Source: Rhizomys pruinosus
Taxonomy: Eukaryota; Chordata; Mammalia; Rodentia; Spalacidae
Direction of reading: 5' to 3'
Assembly (NCBI GenBank): GCA_009823505.1
Contig: VZQC01013997.1
Location: forward strand, 3,178,785-3,242,784
Length of the DNA stretch: 64,000 nucleotides
The stretch's first letter is position 1. Each line of letters begins with the position of its first letter. The translations under genes and the position numbers were made by a program. Below are positions 1 through 11,344 of this stretch, in pieces. The notes beneath the pieces are model-generated. The model was given only the letters and a program-made list of their open reading frames with translations. It did no database searches and was not told the origin of the DNA.

Positions 1-91
1 AAAAAAAAAAAAAAAACAAAAGAGAGCTCCAGACAGATTGGGACTTAACGGGGCAGCACCCTGTTCAGTGTTTCTTACTAATTAAAAACCT

Positions 92-376
92 CTAACTTGG
101 GGCTGGAGAGATGGCCTAGCCGGGTTATACGAGCGCGACCATCTTACAGAGGACCTGGGTTCGATCCCCAGCCACCCACATTGAGCGACGGGACCCCGCG
201 AGCCGGATAGAACCGTCGCGAAACTCCAACGGCCAGGAGAACTCCAGAGTCCAGGGGAATCCAAGAACCCTACTTCCTGACTCCCGCGAGCATTCACGAA
301 CACGGAAATGCGAGACTGCCCATGCAGACGTACTTCATCACCCATACGAATTATAAAAAAAAAAAAAAAAAAAAAT
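92..376 (+). repeat. B2 SINE, indel-rich copy
   Basis: A tRNA-derived head (GGGCTGGAGAGATGGCC), a B-box-like GGTTCGATCCC and an A-rich tail are visible. Several single-base indels distinguish it from cleaner copies in this window. Confidence 0.8.
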
Positions 377-852
377 ATTACAACAAAAAAAAAAAACCCT
401 CTAACTTTTCTTCAAGACAACCACATTCACCACATGGAGTTTTTGAAAGGCAGTGTTTTGGAGCGTCCGGTTCTAGGTTGTGGGTGGGCTGCACAGGGCT
501 AGGTTAGAACCCAGCACCTCAGCACACCAGACAAGTGCTCTCCACTACTGTGCCCCAGGCCTAGTATTTTTAACCACCAGTGTAATTTCTTGTCTAACCA
601 ATGGGTTATTTATGTTTTCATTTTCCAAATGTACATATTTGTACTTATTTAGTTCCTGTGCTGTTCTCCAATACCGGCAAACTAAGATCCTATCATTCCA
701 TCTACAGCATGCAAGAATGCTGTCAGAATTTAACCCAAGAAAACCACCAGTATCCCTTCACCATAGTTAACCATTGTAAATATATTGGCTCTAAGATATT
801 TAAGTAAAAATGATCTCATTCCCATTAGCAGTATTGTTAAACAATCTGCCAG

Positions 853-1020
853 ACAGGCGGCTTGTGGCTGGTGGCCGCACGCCTTTCAACTAGCACTTGG
901 GTGGCAGCAGAGGAGGCGCTTTCTTTGTGGTAGTTCAAGGCCAGCCTGCGTCTACAGGAGTGAGCTCCAGGACAGCTGGGGCCTACAGGGTCCCTGTCTC
1001 AAAAAAAAAAAAAAAAAAAA
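853..1020 (+). repeat. B1 SINE, diverged
   Basis: The 7SL-like core (GCACGCCTTTCAAC, then AAGGCCAGCCTG and CCAGGACAGCTGGGGC) ends in a long A-tail. It is diverged or error-rich at the head. Confidence 0.75.
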
Positions 1021-1621
1021 AGAAAAATATGCCCAGAAATATATATTTTCTTACTTGAACAAATACTTTGCCCAAACGATGCAATGAATAGGTTCTGAGG
1101 GAGTATTCCGAATTGTACATCCAGGAAACGTTCTCTGGGTTGGTTTAGGATGACATTCATAACACTCAGTCACACCCTATGAAGTTAGGACAGGAAAAAC
1201 ATTTACTCTGTGATGGTGGCTATTACAAGGTAGAGTTACTGTAAACACTCCAATCCTCACCTATATTCCAACCAGGTTTTATGTTGTCAAGGCTGAGCCA
1301 GGATTCCTGACTCCCATGAAGCCAGAAGGAAAAAAAAGGCACTGCAGGACAATGTCAACCACAATGGTGTATCAGATCATAAAACAATGCCTAATAATGA
1401 AAAAACAAAAACACCACCCAGATTTGGAGTTTTCTCCATAATACCATTAATCTTCCAATATACTTTAAGGGGGTGCAGGGTGGCACATACGACAGTCTTA
1501 AGTGCCCTGTCCCATGGGACAAAAGGGGAACTGCCTCGATGTGCCCAGAAAATGAATACCTCCATTAAGTCAATACACACTGACAGGTATAACCATCTTT
1601 GTAGAATGACACAGAAGAATT

Positions 1622-1775
1622 GGGCGGGCGTGGTGGCGCACGCTTTTAATCCTAGCACTCAGGAGGCAGAGGCAGGTGGATCTTTGTGAGTTCAAGCCAG
1701 CCTGGTCTACAGATTGAGTTCCAGGACAGCTGGGGCTACAGGGAGACCCTGTCTCGAAAAGACCAAAAAAAAAGA
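1622..1775 (+). repeat. B1 SINE
   Basis: Near-complete B1 from GGGCGGGCGTGGTGGCGC to CTGTCTCGAAAAGACC and an A-tail. It is typical of the young B1 type that dominates the window. Confidence 0.9.
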
Positions 1776-1827
1776 CACAGAATCAACTTCCAAGAGCAGC
1801 ATTAGTTACAACAAATGTAATTTATGT

Positions 1828-1950
1828 CTTTTCTTTTCAGCAGGGTTTCCCTGTATCCCAGCTGGCCTGGAATTTGCTATATAGAGCAGACTAGCCTCTA
1901 TCTCAGAAATCTGCCTGCCTCTGCCTCCAGAGTGCTGGGATTAAAAAAAA
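1828..1950 (-). repeat. B1 SINE, reverse orientation
   Basis: The reverse complement of a B1 core is seen (AGGGTTTCCCTGTA to GTGCTGGGATTAAA). Its head is truncated. Confidence 0.8.
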
Positions 1951-2020
1951 AGTGTGTCATACACTACTGGCAAAAAAATGTAGTTTTTAACATGGGTATC
2001 CAATTTAAAAAGTATTAAGG

Positions 2021-2315
2021 CTGGGACAGGAGAAATGGGTCCATGGTTAAGAGCATTCTGGCTGTTCTTGCAATGGACCTGGGTTCAGTTACCTGCACCC
2101 ACATGGCACCTAACAACTGTCTGACCTCCATGGGTACTGGAGGACACAGGTGCACTTATATACATGCAGGCACTACACTCATACAAAATAAAAATAAGGA
2201 CTGGGCATAGTGGTACACTCTTGTAATCCCAGCACTCAGGAGGGAGACACAGGAGGATCTCTTATGAGAGAGTCCAGCCTAGCTGGGGCTGCAGGGAGAC
2301 TCTGTCTCAAAAACA
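2021..2315 (+). repeat. B2 SINE followed by B1 SINE
   Basis: An old B2 (2021-2190) is followed directly by a diverged B1 (about 2200-2315), both on the plus strand. The B2 tail ends in AAAATAAAAATAAGG. Confidence 0.75.
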
Positions 2316-2469
2316 CAAGCAATTAACCAATCAATATATAAAAAGTATTTTTAAAATTAGACAAGACCAGCTAGTTTTAAGTACTTTGTTAAAATATAGT
2401 TTCAAAGCCTGCAAAAGGATTCTTCAAATCCAATTTGTAACTTTTGTTTCTTCAAAGAGTTAAAAATAA

Positions 2470-2635
2470 AGGGCATGGTGGTGCATGCCTTTAATCCTAG
2501 CACTCGGGAGGCAGAGGCAGGCGGATTTTTGTGAGTTCAAGGCCAGCTTGGTCTACAGAGTGAGTGAGTTCTAGGACAGATGGGGCTACAGGGAGACCCT
2601 GTCTTAACAACAACAACAACAACAAAAAAAAACGC
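2470..2635 (+). repeat. B1 SINE
   Basis: B1 with a GGGCATGGTGGTGCATGCC head. Its tail is a (AAC)n run rather than pure A. Confidence 0.85.
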
Positions 2636-2839
2636 CAGAAAGATAAAGAGTTAAAAATGAAAAAAGATCTCAATAGCAAATCAATCACATTAGGATTTTA
2701 CTCCTATTCTTACTTTTAGTGAAAAGTATAAAATTTTTCACATAAATATCCTGTCAAAGTTACAGCTCTCTACAGCTGTACACTCAGGTTCCTTTAGATA
2801 ATCATTTCTACAGGTGAGGTAGACCTCAAGTCCCAAAGT

Positions 2840-3012
2840 AACTTTTTTGTTATCACATGTATTTATTTTGTGCTTGCCCAGCACACATGAAGGTCAGAGC
2901 GCAGCTTCTAGGAGAGGCTCTCTCCTCCTACCATATAGTACTAGGGATTGAACTTAGGTCGTAGGGCTTGGCAGCAAGCACCTTTACACACTGAGCCATC
3001 TCAAGAGCCCAA
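2840..3012 (-). repeat. Old B2/B3-like SINE
   Basis: The reverse strand holds a diverged tRNA-derived SINE: an inverted head near TGAGCCATCTC and a GGATTGAACTTAGG B-box remnant. The subfamily call (B3-like) is inference. Confidence 0.55.
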
Positions 3013-3375
3013 AAGCAAGGTTCAGAAGCCTGGTTCACTGTATTATTTTCTATAAGATGATGTCCAGTTCTATAGTTACTGTGTTCTTAGTCTAGAGATT
3101 TTGATGTATAAATTAAATGAACATGGCCTAAAAAGGAAAAAAAAAAAAAAATTAAAGAGTCTGCCTATGGTCTTGCTTGCCTTTAAAGATTCCTAGGTTT
3201 CATTTGGGGTAGGCATTTGCTAGGAATTAAATAAACCCAGGGACCCAAGCATCATCCTGCCTTCACATGGCATGAAAATCCCCATGCCTTGGATGCTGAG
3301 CTGCTTAGAGATGCATAGCTCCTTTCCTCCCTAAGGTCTCAAATATGTGGAAAGTAAATGACAGTATTCCTTTAC

Positions 3376-3476
3376 CTTTTTGATAGTAGTCACCTGTCCA
3401 AGATAACCAGCAGTCCCGCTTTCGATAAGAGGCACATCGGCTGCCAGACACATCCTATTAACATGGTTCCGGGCAG
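3376..3476 (-). CDS. UBA2: UBA2 exon 5
   Basis: The exon encodes [20 protein letters not shown] and continues to VTTIKK. On the minus strand it is preceded by CTGCAG and followed by GTAAAG. Its first two bases complete the alanine codon split with exon 4. This part carries the end of the DNRAAR nucleotide-site motif and the [10 protein letters not shown] strand of the adenylation fold. No downstream UBA2 exon was seen between here and the left edge. Confidence 0.95.
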
Positions 3477-6400
3477 CTGCAGGAAAAATACCAGTTAGCA
3501 AAAGTTTTGGAAGCACAAATTAGTTATTACGACCACTATCCACACTATTTCTTGCTTTAGGCATATTTCTTATGACCACTAGCAAAATTAACACAACCAC
3601 CTTTTGTCTCTGCAGTGCTGCGTATGAAACTCAGCCTCATGCAAGCTAGGCAAGAGCTGTAACACTGAGCTATATAAACAACAGTTAACTACAGATGTTT
3701 TTCTAAAGACTCAGTAATATTTCAAACTAAGAAATCTCTACCACAAATTCATTCTAGGAAAAGGACTCTTAGAAATGATTCCAAAGTGCTGGGGCTGGGG
3801 TGCAAGCTGCCTGGTATATGTGAGGGCCTGGAACTTCAAAAACACCAAAACTGTTAAAAAGGCAAGGCGTGAGCTTTCTCTTCATGCCCCAAACTATTTT
3901 AGTATGTTCCTTAACTTACAAGTCTATTACTATCAAGTAATCTACGGCAGTGGGTGAAGAGTGTGGGAGATGAGTGGGTTCAAGACTCATTCATTCAGTC
4001 ACAAAATTTGTTAGTATTCCCCTCCTTTCTTGGTGGCCCTTTTTTTGTCTCTTTGAGACAGGGTCTCCCTTTAGTCCCAGCTGGCCTGGAAGTTGCTATG
4101 TAGACCAGGCTGGCCTTGAATTTACAGATATCCGGCTGCTTCTGTCTCCCAAGTGCTGGAATTAAAGGTGTGCGCCACCATGCCTGGCTTTTTTTGGTGT
4201 CTTTTTGAGACAGGGTCTCCCTGTAGCCTCAACTGTCCTGGAACTCAGAAATCTGCCTGTCTCTGCCTCCTGAGTGCTAGGATTAAAGGCAGGAGGACCA
4301 CCACAAATTTAAGGCTAACCAGAGGGACAATGGCCTGGGCAAGAGACCAAAAAACAAACAAACAAACAACCCCCCAAAACAATAACTGGGCTGGGTGTGG
4401 TGGCACATCCTTTCAATCCCAGCACTTCAGAGGTAGGCCCATGGGAGCTCTGCGAGATTGAGGCCAGCCTGGTCTACATGGTGAGTGCTAGGCCTGTTTC
4501 AGTGACAGGGAGACCCTGTCTTAAGAAGACCAAAACAAAGCACTGCCCCCTCCCCCAGCTAACAATCACCCCAAACAAACAAAAACCCCACTTGGTCTTA
4601 CTTCCCTTAAGGTCTTTTAAATTCTAAATAACAAAATATTTTATTTTTAAATTCCTAATCATCTTTGACATAAAGAGGAAGAAATATTGAGAAGTTTAAA
4701 GTATTAAAATGATCTTACCTCTATTATCTAAAGCATTCATAACCAATATAAACTGCCGGAAAAATTCGACATTATAATCTGGGCTAGAAAGCAAAACAAA
4801 ACAGTCACCAAAACTGACCTTGCATATGATTTTCACAGCATTATACAGAGTCCTAAGCAGTATAAATAAAACTATAAAAATAAATGTTAGGTGTATATAC
4901 TACATACACATTTTAAGGACCCTATTTTTTCCAACATAAGAGCACATTTCAAAGAAATTATTTTCAGGGGCTGGAGAGATGGCTCAGTGGTTAGGGGCAC
5001 TGACTGCTCTTGCAGAGGACCCAGGTTCAATTCCCAGCACCCGCATGGCGGCTAAGAATTGTCTTTAACTCCAGTTCCAGAGGAATCCAACACCCTCTTC
5101 TGACCTCTGCAGCTTTACACAACACGGGTACACCTACCTACATGGAGACAGTACATTCATACGCATAAGAAAAAAAAAAAAAAGAAAGAAATGATTGTCC
5201 TCAAACTCCTATCCATTCTGACCACCCCTATCTACCATACCAGAACCAAACTTTAAACTGCCAGAAAGTTGGCACGACCTCACTAGTCCCACCAGGCTCC
5301 TCAGGGCTACAAGTGCCTGGGAAAACATGAAGAATACATTCCCAGGATCTGCTAGGCCTGCGGCTTCACCTCACATGGTCAAGATCAGGCAGGGTTCAGG
5401 TCCCTGGGGTCTCTGCTTTTAGCAGCACTGGGAAGGCAGTGAAGGGTTACAAGGTTACAAGGCTGGAAGCAGGTCTACAGAGCAAACATTCCAAGAATGA
5501 AAAATGGCTGGAGTCAAATGCCTTGAGAAAGGATACTTTCTCCAATTCTAGGACTTCAAAGGACTACTTCAATGTCTTTTGACTAGCATGTGTGTTTGAA
5601 GACACACCCATTGTTCTTTTGGTCTAGGACCTCCAAAATTATACACTGACCTATCTTTACTGAGATACATGAATTCATATACCACCAATACATATACTCC
5701 CTTAGAAGATTGTGAGGAGGCCTCTGTAAGTTTCCAAGTAACTTACTAATAAACATCACTTACCTAAATCATTCAAATATACAAAAACTGGTTAAAATAG
5801 CAAACATCCTTATGTAAGGCACAAACTATCGAATTTTAAGTATTTCTAAAAAAATCATCTTAGGGGCTGGAGAGACGGCTTAGCGGTTAAGAGCGCCCAC
5901 TGCTCTTGCAGAGGACCCGGGTTCGATCCCCAGCACCCACATGCAGCTGAGAACCGTCTGTAACTCCAATTCCAGAACTCCAGTTCTAGGGGAATCCGAC
6001 ACCCTCTTCTGACCTCCGCGGCATTGCACGACACCGGTGCACAAACCTGCATGTAGACANAAGTACAATGGATCCCCTAGAACTGGAGTTAGGAACAGTT
6101 GTTAGCTACCATGTTGGTGCTGGGAGTTGAAATCACGTCCTCTACAAGAGCAGCCAGTGCTCTTAAGCACTGAACCACCTCTCCAACCCCAAAATATACA
6201 CAGTGATTTTTAAATGTATATTTTATTGAATTTTCATATACAACATCTTAATCATCTTTCTACCCCATCTACACCCTCCCCTCACCCCACCACCAGATTT
6301 CATGCATTCCGTCATCCATGTCAAGCCTGTTGAGTCAAGTTAGTGTACCCAGATGTCTCTCAGTGCGAGTTTAGCCACTGAGGTCTGGTCAGCCTATCTA

Positions 6401-9400
6401 GAGGATAATGGAGTGGGGAGGGATGGAGAGAGAATCTGTCTCAAGGTCCAGAAGAAAAATGGCGCTCCAGAAAGGAGTTCAGAGCAAGAAGACACAGAAA
6501 CCCACTGGATAGCAAAAGCCTCCTTTACCCTTTGAGCCACACCCTCCCATCTTCCTTGACTAGTATTTGTGGAGTATCCACTAAATGCTGTGTCATGACT
6601 GAGGTATTGGGACCACACCATGGAGCAACCCTGGACATGCCTTCAGGGAGACGCCGCCTCCGTGGAGAAGACAGACCACAGTAACTGAGTGCAAAAAGCA
6701 CACGACAGTGGCTGCTGTTGGGCACATAGCCAGTACTTTCTCTAAGAAGGCTATCTTTAGGGGACTGGAGAGATGGCTCAGTAGTTAAGAGCACTGACTG
6801 CTCTTGCAGAGGACCTGGATTCAGTTCCCAGACCTACAGGATGGCTAAAAACATCTGTAACTCCAGTTCCAGGAGATCTGACATCTTCTTCTGACCTCTG
6901 TGGGTATTGCACATACATGGTATACTTACACACAAGCAGGCAATACATTCATACGTATAATAAACAAGCCAGGCATGGTGGTGCACATCTTTAATCCCAG
7001 CACTCAGGAAGCAGAGGCAGGCAGATCTCTAAGTACAAGGTCAACCTGGTCTACATAGTGAATTTCAGGCCAGCTGGGCCTACAGCTGTCTCAAACAGAT
7101 AAAAAAGAATAAGTATTTTTATTTTATTTTTTATTTATTATCTCTGTATGTGTATGAATGTACTGTCTGCATGCAAGTCTGTGCACCCGTGTCATGCAAT
7201 GCCGCGGAGGTCAGAAGAGGGTCTCGGATTCCCCTGGAACTGGAGTTCTCCTGGAATTGGAGTTTCAGACGGTTCTCGGCCGCCACGTGGGTGCTGGGGA
7301 TCGAACCCGGGTTCTCTGCAAGAGCGGTCGGCGCTCTTAACCGCTAGGCCATCTCTCCAGCCCCCCTTATTCTTTTTTAAACTCACCACACTCCATAAGC
7401 TAAAGCCAATCTCCTGGCCCCACAGGGTGGAAAGAAAAGCTACTCCCCTAAAGTTGTCCTCTGACCTCCACACACATGCAATGGCATGAGCACACACAAA
7501 AGAAATGAAACATTAATCACAGACATCATTGTCTTAAAGAGGTCCACTCGTTTTTTCTCCTCCTACTAGGAAGGCACGATTAATCTTGTGCCACAAATAA
7601 GATCCTTCAAACAGTTCTAAAAACAGGACGGAAGTAGTTACCTGAGCCTTTGATCTTCCAACATGTTTCTTTTGAAACAAAAACTGCCTGTTGAGGTTGC
7701 TGACATCAATGGTATCCAGATCAATCTACAAAAACATAGAAGCCCAGATAAACTGAAATAACACTGTCTTTATATCATTCATAATCTAGAACTTACATAT
7801 CAACAGAAAGGTTTTTTTTTATTATTTTTTTTAATTTTATTTATTTCTGTATGTGTATGAATGTACTGTCTGCATGCAGGTCTGTGCACCCGTGTCGCGC
7901 AATGCCTCGGAGGTCAGAAGAGGGTCTCGGATTCCCCTGGAACTGGAGTTCTCCTGGAATTGGAGTTTCAGACGGTTCTCGGCCGCCACGTGGGTGCTGG
8001 GGATCAAACCCGGGTCCTCTGTAAGAGCGGTCGGCGCTCTTAACCGCTAGGCCATCTCTCCAGCCCCATTTCTAGATGAACCTTATCAAAATTGCTAAAC
8101 TGATAAAACTTCATGTAAAGCAAATGGAAGGAACCGATACCAATGTCAAAGAAACAGCAAAAGCTGCGTTGGAAGATGCTGGAAAATGGCTGGAGTGGTG
8201 ATGAGCATTTGCTGTCCTTGCAAGGACAAGAGCTCCATTTCCAGCACCCATGTCCATTGGCTCACAATTCCTATTACCTACAGCTCCAGGGACTGCATGC
8301 CCTCCTCTGGCCTCTGCACAACCCCACCCAGGCACACAGACATACACATAGATAAAATATATTTTGATCTCCCTACCCCTGCCTCCTGAGTGTTTAAAGG
8401 CTTGTACTACCACACCCAGCCTATGGCTGTTTTTTGTTGTTAATGATCTTCATTGCAAATATTTAAATATTTCAAGGAAATCCTTATATAGCATAAGAAC
8501 TTGAATTTAGTAAAAATATAAAGCTTGGGCTGCAGAGATGGCTCAGTGGCTAAGAGCACTCACTGGCTGCTCTTACAGAGGACCTTGGTTTGGCTCCCAG
8601 CACCCACATGACAGCTAACTGTCCACAACTCCAGGTCATTTTTAAATTAAATGGTATCTGTAAACAGATTTAGCAAATTTTTGTTGTCTTTTTAGTTCAA
8701 CTTCATCTATATACAATTTCACTTAAATTACTTGAGGACTGTGAAAGAAAATTTCCTTTGTATTGTTAAAAAGCTGTCATGTTTGAGATCTAATCTAACT
8801 TCTACTTAAAAGAAAACACAAAAGCCAACATATCACTCCAGTTCAATAAACTTACAGAAACATCAAGTGTTCTAGTTGTGAATTGCACTAAGAGTTTGTG
8901 GTACAATCTGTAAAAATCATTAAAGATATAACAACCTAAATATCTATTTGCATTTCGAAGTTTACTAGATCTTTGGGAGTTCAAGGCCAGCCTGGTCTAC
9001 AGAGTGAGTTCCAGGACAGCTGGGGCTACAGGGAGACCCTGTCTCGAAAAGACCAAAAAAAAAAACAAAAAAGAATGACTATGTATACTCTGGACCCCAG
9101 AGAATTCTGTCAAACGAGTTGGCACTTTCTTCAACATCACTAGGATGAGAATTGCTAAAAGCCTTGAGAGCTCAGGTAACTGAGCACCAGCAGGTATGTT
9201 TCCACAGCATTTCCTCTGAGGGCTGTGGTAGCATCATTGTTTGGGAGCAAGNACCCTGTCTCGAAAAGACCAAAAAAAAAAAAAAAGTTAAATCAGCTGG
9301 GCATGGTGGGGCACGCCTTCAATGCCAACACTCCGAAGGCAGAGGCAGGCAGATCTCCGAGTTTGAGACTAGCCTGGACAACCCAGCAGGGACTACGAAG

Positions 9401-10781
9401 TAAGGCCCTTATCTAGGCCGATCTCTGAATTCTAGGCCAGCTTGGTCTACACAGCGAGTTCCATGGGCAGCTGGGACTAAAGGGAGACCCTGTCTCAAAA
9501 AGAACCTCCAAAAAAAAATAGAACATTGTTTTTCCAAATGCCCATATCCAGTCTTGTCTATTGTCAACATCATCTTATTAATAAATAAGCATCAACAGTT
9601 ACCAGCAGATCTAGATTTCTGAGGTATAGAACTGGGTGTGAAGACTTAACCAAAGAACCTGCAAATTCGTTCTCACCAATCACTCACTACATCAGCTAAG
9701 ACTCTCAACTTTTTGTTTCAGACAGGGGCCTCACGTGGTGGGTCTCTCTGGCCATCTACTCAGAACTCCCCTGGTCGGTCTCTGGAGTGCTGGGGCGACA
9801 GGCATGCGCCACCACGCCCAGTGGTAACTGCACCTCATTACTAAACCAGTCATACCTAAATCCCGAGTGTAATCTCCAGTAACTTAAAATTACAGTAGTT
9901 TCTTTCCAGTGAACATCAACGCAAATGGTAGAATCCAGACAAACAAAAGTTTTTTAGCTAGTCTCCCCAGGTGCGTAGCCCAAGCTGGCTTCAAACTCCT
10001 GATTGCTGGGATTCTATGCGGGCAACCGTACACCCCACAAATCCTCAGGCACACCTTTAATGGCATAAATACCAAATGCTGTCTGTGCTGTGCCCAGCCG
10101 AGAGGGGCGCGAACCTGCCACTCGCGCCGTGCCCCAGGGTAAGTTTACCAAACCCCATTGCATCTCACTGCCTTCATCTGTTAAAAATAGGAGGCATGAA
10201 AACAGCACTCGCAACCTAGAGGCTGATGGCAAAGATTCGGTGAGTGTGTCCTGGGACAGGCGCCCGGGACGCGGCTGCGAACCGCTCGGCCGAGGGTCGT
10301 TACTTCTGAGTGCGGGGCCGTTCGAATTAAAGTCCCAGCATCCACAAGGGCCTCGGCCGCCCCGGCATCCCGGTACCAGCGCGGAGCCTGTTCGAAAGCC
10401 GCGCGGCCTCGTCCACGCCCGGGGGCGGACCAGTACAAGCAGAGAACTGTCTGAAAGCCGCGCAGCCCTGTCCACGCCCGGGGACTGCCCTCCGGTCGGG
10501 GAGTCCCGCGAGGACCCGCCAGCCGAGACTGAGGTGAGCGCCCTGGGGCTCCCTCCAGCGGCGGCCCGGACCCGGGGCTCTTAAGGCCTCGCCGCCCATT
10601 CCCGCTCGGAACTCGGGGCCGCAGCCCCCGGCCCCGGCCTCACCAGGTCGATGTGGGAGAAGCCGGTGAGCACCAGGTTCTTGAGGAGCTCGCAGCCGAT
10701 GCCGCCCGCGCCCACCACCAGCACTCGGCCGCCGGCCACCGCCTCGGCCAGCTCCCGAGGCAGCCCCCGCGACAGTGCCAT
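3376..10781 (-). CDS. UBA2: UBA2 (SUMO-activating enzyme subunit 2), 5' part of the gene
   Basis: UBA2 pairs with SAE1 to form the SUMO E1 enzyme, which adenylates SUMO and passes it to the UBA2 cysteine and then to UBC9. Seen here on the minus strand: exon 1 (10644-10781), exon 2 (7642-7725), exon 4 (4719-4783) and exon 5 (3376-3476), all with GT-AG borders and compatible phases apart from the missing exon. They encode residues 1-74 and about 98-153 of the human-like numbering. The nucleotide-binding GAGGIG is at residues 24-29 and the acidic DLDTID follows in exon 2. Exon 3 (residues 75-98) is absent from 4784-7641, probably lost in the gap at 6060. The zinc-binding CxxC, catalytic cysteine and later domains lie beyond the left edge. 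Identification rests on recognising the protein sequence and is very secure; the gene is partial. Confidence 0.95.
4045..4290 (-). repeat. Two reverse B1 SINEs in tandem
   Basis: The first runs 4045-4190 and ends CACCATGCCTGGC. The second, starting TTTTTTGGTGTCTTTTTGAGACAGG, runs 4192-4290 and is cut short. Both are in UBA2 intron 4. Confidence 0.85.
4388..4535 (+). repeat. B1 SINE
   Basis: A B1 copy from GGCTGGGTGTGGTGGCACA to CCCTGTCTTAAGAAGACC. It has a short deletion in the middle. Confidence 0.85.
4719..4783 (-). CDS. UBA2: UBA2 exon 4
   Basis: The exon is 65 bases. It encodes [20 protein letters not shown] plus R, flanked by TTTCTAG and GTAAGA on the minus strand. Its first base completes an asparagine codon begun in the exon missing from this assembly. 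Its last base starts the alanine codon finished by exon 5. DNR begins the conserved nucleotide-contacting motif. Confidence 0.95.
4967..5182 (+). repeat. B2 SINE
   Basis: Nearly full-length B2 with a GGGGCTGGAGAGATGGCTCAGTGG head and a GGTTCAATTCC box. It ends CATACGCATAAG plus an A-tail. Confidence 0.9.
5183..5860. other. UBA2 intron sequence, no recognised element
   Basis: This 680-base stretch of mostly unique intron DNA shows no convincing exon on either strand. I searched it for the missing UBA2 exon 3 without success. Confidence 0.6.
5862..6059 (+). repeat. B2 SINE cut by the gap at 6060
   Basis: A clean B2 runs from GGGGCTGGAGAGACGGC to CATGTAGACA. It stops at a single N, so its 3' end is not assembled. 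Confidence 0.9.
6060..6060. other. Single N: assembly gap or join
   Basis: An undetermined base separates a plus-strand B2 from a minus-strand B2 fragment. UBA2 exon 3 should lie between 4784 and 7641 and is not there, so this N most likely hides real missing sequence. Confidence 0.75.
6062..6192 (-). repeat. B2 SINE fragment, reverse orientation
   Basis: The inverted B2 head (GAACCACCTCTCCAACCCC) and middle are present. The 3' part is missing at the gap. Confidence 0.8.
6760..7105 (+). repeat. B2 SINE followed by B1 SINE
   Basis: B2 at 6760-6965 has the head GGGGACTGGAGAGATGGCTC. It runs straight into a B1 at 6966-7105. Confidence 0.85.
7130..7365 (-). repeat. B2 SINE, reverse orientation
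   Basis: Full-length and very clean. The inverted head GGCCATCTCTCCAGCCCC is at its right end and GGGATCGAACCCGGG marks the B box. It retains many CpGs, a sign of a young copy. Confidence 0.92.
7642..7725 (-). CDS. UBA2: UBA2 exon 2
   Basis: This 84-base exon encodes [20 protein letters not shown] followed by HVGRSKAQ. On the minus strand it has TTTTTGTAG before it and GTAACT after it. It carries the acidic residue and the NLNR stretch that contact ATP in ubiquitin-like E1 enzymes. The next exon should begin VAKESVLQFYP but is absent. Confidence 0.96.
7835..8068 (-). repeat. B2 SINE, reverse orientation
   Basis: Very similar to the copy at 7130-7365 and equally CpG-rich. It has a complete tRNA-like head. 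Confidence 0.92.
8186..8360 (+). repeat. Old B2 SINE
   Basis: The head is diverged (ATGGCTGGAGTGGTGATGAGC) and the tail is CACACAGACATACACATAGATAAAA. The relation to B2 is clear only from the layout. Confidence 0.6.
8526..8635 (+). repeat. B2 SINE, 5' half only
   Basis: The head and B box are present (GGGCTGCAGAGATGGCTCAG, CAGCACCCACATGACAGC). The copy ends abruptly after CCACAACTCCAGGTC. Confidence 0.75.
8972..9065 (+). repeat. B1 SINE, 3' half
   Basis: Starts at CTTTGGGAGTTCAAGGCCAG and ends CTCGAAAAGACC with an A-tail. The 5' half is missing. Confidence 0.85.
9252..9252. other. Single N at a B1 tail
   Basis: The N is followed directly by the last 20 bases of a B1 and its A-tail. The body of that B1 is absent, so the join probably cut through a SINE. 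Confidence 0.7.
9296..9515 (+). repeat. Two diverged B1 SINEs
   Basis: The first, at 9296-9400, has the head GGGCATGGTGGGGCACGCC. The 3' half of a second follows at 9417-9515. Confidence 0.75.
9710..9825 (-). repeat. Old B1-like SINE, reverse orientation
   Basis: CAGACAGGGGCCTCACG to GCATGCGCCACCACGCC resembles an inverted, degraded B1. Confidence 0.55.
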
Positions 10782-10960
10782 GGCGGGACCTCCACGAGCC
10801 GCGGCGCAGGCGGAGGCGGGAGAACTGAGCGGCGGCCGGAAGCAAGTGGGGGAGGGGCGGTCCGACTTCCGCTCCTGCGCGCTGCGGTCGCCAACCCGCC
10901 AGCCTGCGCTAGGCTCGGGTATTCCGCAGTCTGCTTCCTGGGACATCCCAGAACCCAGCA
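10080..10960. promoter_or_regulatory. UBA2: CpG-rich promoter region of UBA2
   Basis: The region is GC-rich with many intact CpGs and covers UBA2 exon 1, its upstream flank and the start of intron 1. Two ETS-type GGAA cores lie upstream of the start codon: CCGGAAG at 10836-10842 and ACTTCCGC at 10865-10872. No TATA box is evident. Dispersed initiation from a CpG island is inferred from the gene class. Confidence 0.75.
10644..10781 (-). CDS. UBA2: UBA2 exon 1 (coding part)
   Basis: The 138 coding bases start at the ATG (10779-10781, minus strand), giving [20 protein letters not shown] and on to GFSHIDL before GTGAGG. The start matches the known UBA2 N-terminus and lies inside the CpG island. 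The GAGGIG nucleotide-binding loop is at residues 24-29. The long plus-strand reading frames over the same bases are GC-rich shadows. Confidence 0.97.
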
Positions 10961-11089
10961 TTGTGGCCGACTCCCACAGCTGTACAGGAAGCCTGCGGTG
11001 GGGTTCGTGAGGAGCCTAGGAACCACTTTTAAGGACCTTGGTTTGAAATCCGTATAAGTGAAGAGCTCTTAGAGATGGGGCTGGAGGGG

Positions 11090-11335
11090 CTGGAGAGATG
11101 GCCTAGCGGTTAAGAGCGCCGACCGCTTTTACAGAGGACCCGGGTTCGATCGACAGCACCCACATGGCGGCCGAGAACCATCTGAGACTCAAATTCCAGG
11201 AGAACTCCAGTTCCAGGGGAATCCGACACCCTCTTCTGACCTCCACGGCATTGCACGACACGGGTGCACAGATTTGCATGCAGACAGTACATTCATACAC
11301 ATACAGAAATAAAGAAAATTAATAAAAAATTAAAA
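11090..11335 (+). repeat. B2 SINE
   Basis: Full-length B2 just upstream of UBA2. Its head is GGGGCTGGAGAGATGGCC and its tail is A/T-rich. Confidence 0.9.
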
Positions 11336-11344
11336 AAGAAAAGA

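Noticed and set aside
6205..6310. Possible L1 3' end in reverse orientation
   Set aside because: T-rich and C-rich runs resemble a rodent L1 3' region only loosely; I could not support it from the sequence alone.
7130..7365. tRNA genes suggested by A- and B-box-like motifs in this and dozens of similar segments
   Set aside because: These are B2 SINEs: they have a long non-tRNA body and A-rich tail and do not fold as a complete tRNA.
10090..10584. Long open frames on both strands around the UBA2 promoter
   Set aside because: GC-rich shadow frames in the promoter and first intron; only the 46-codon UBA2 exon 1 has homology.
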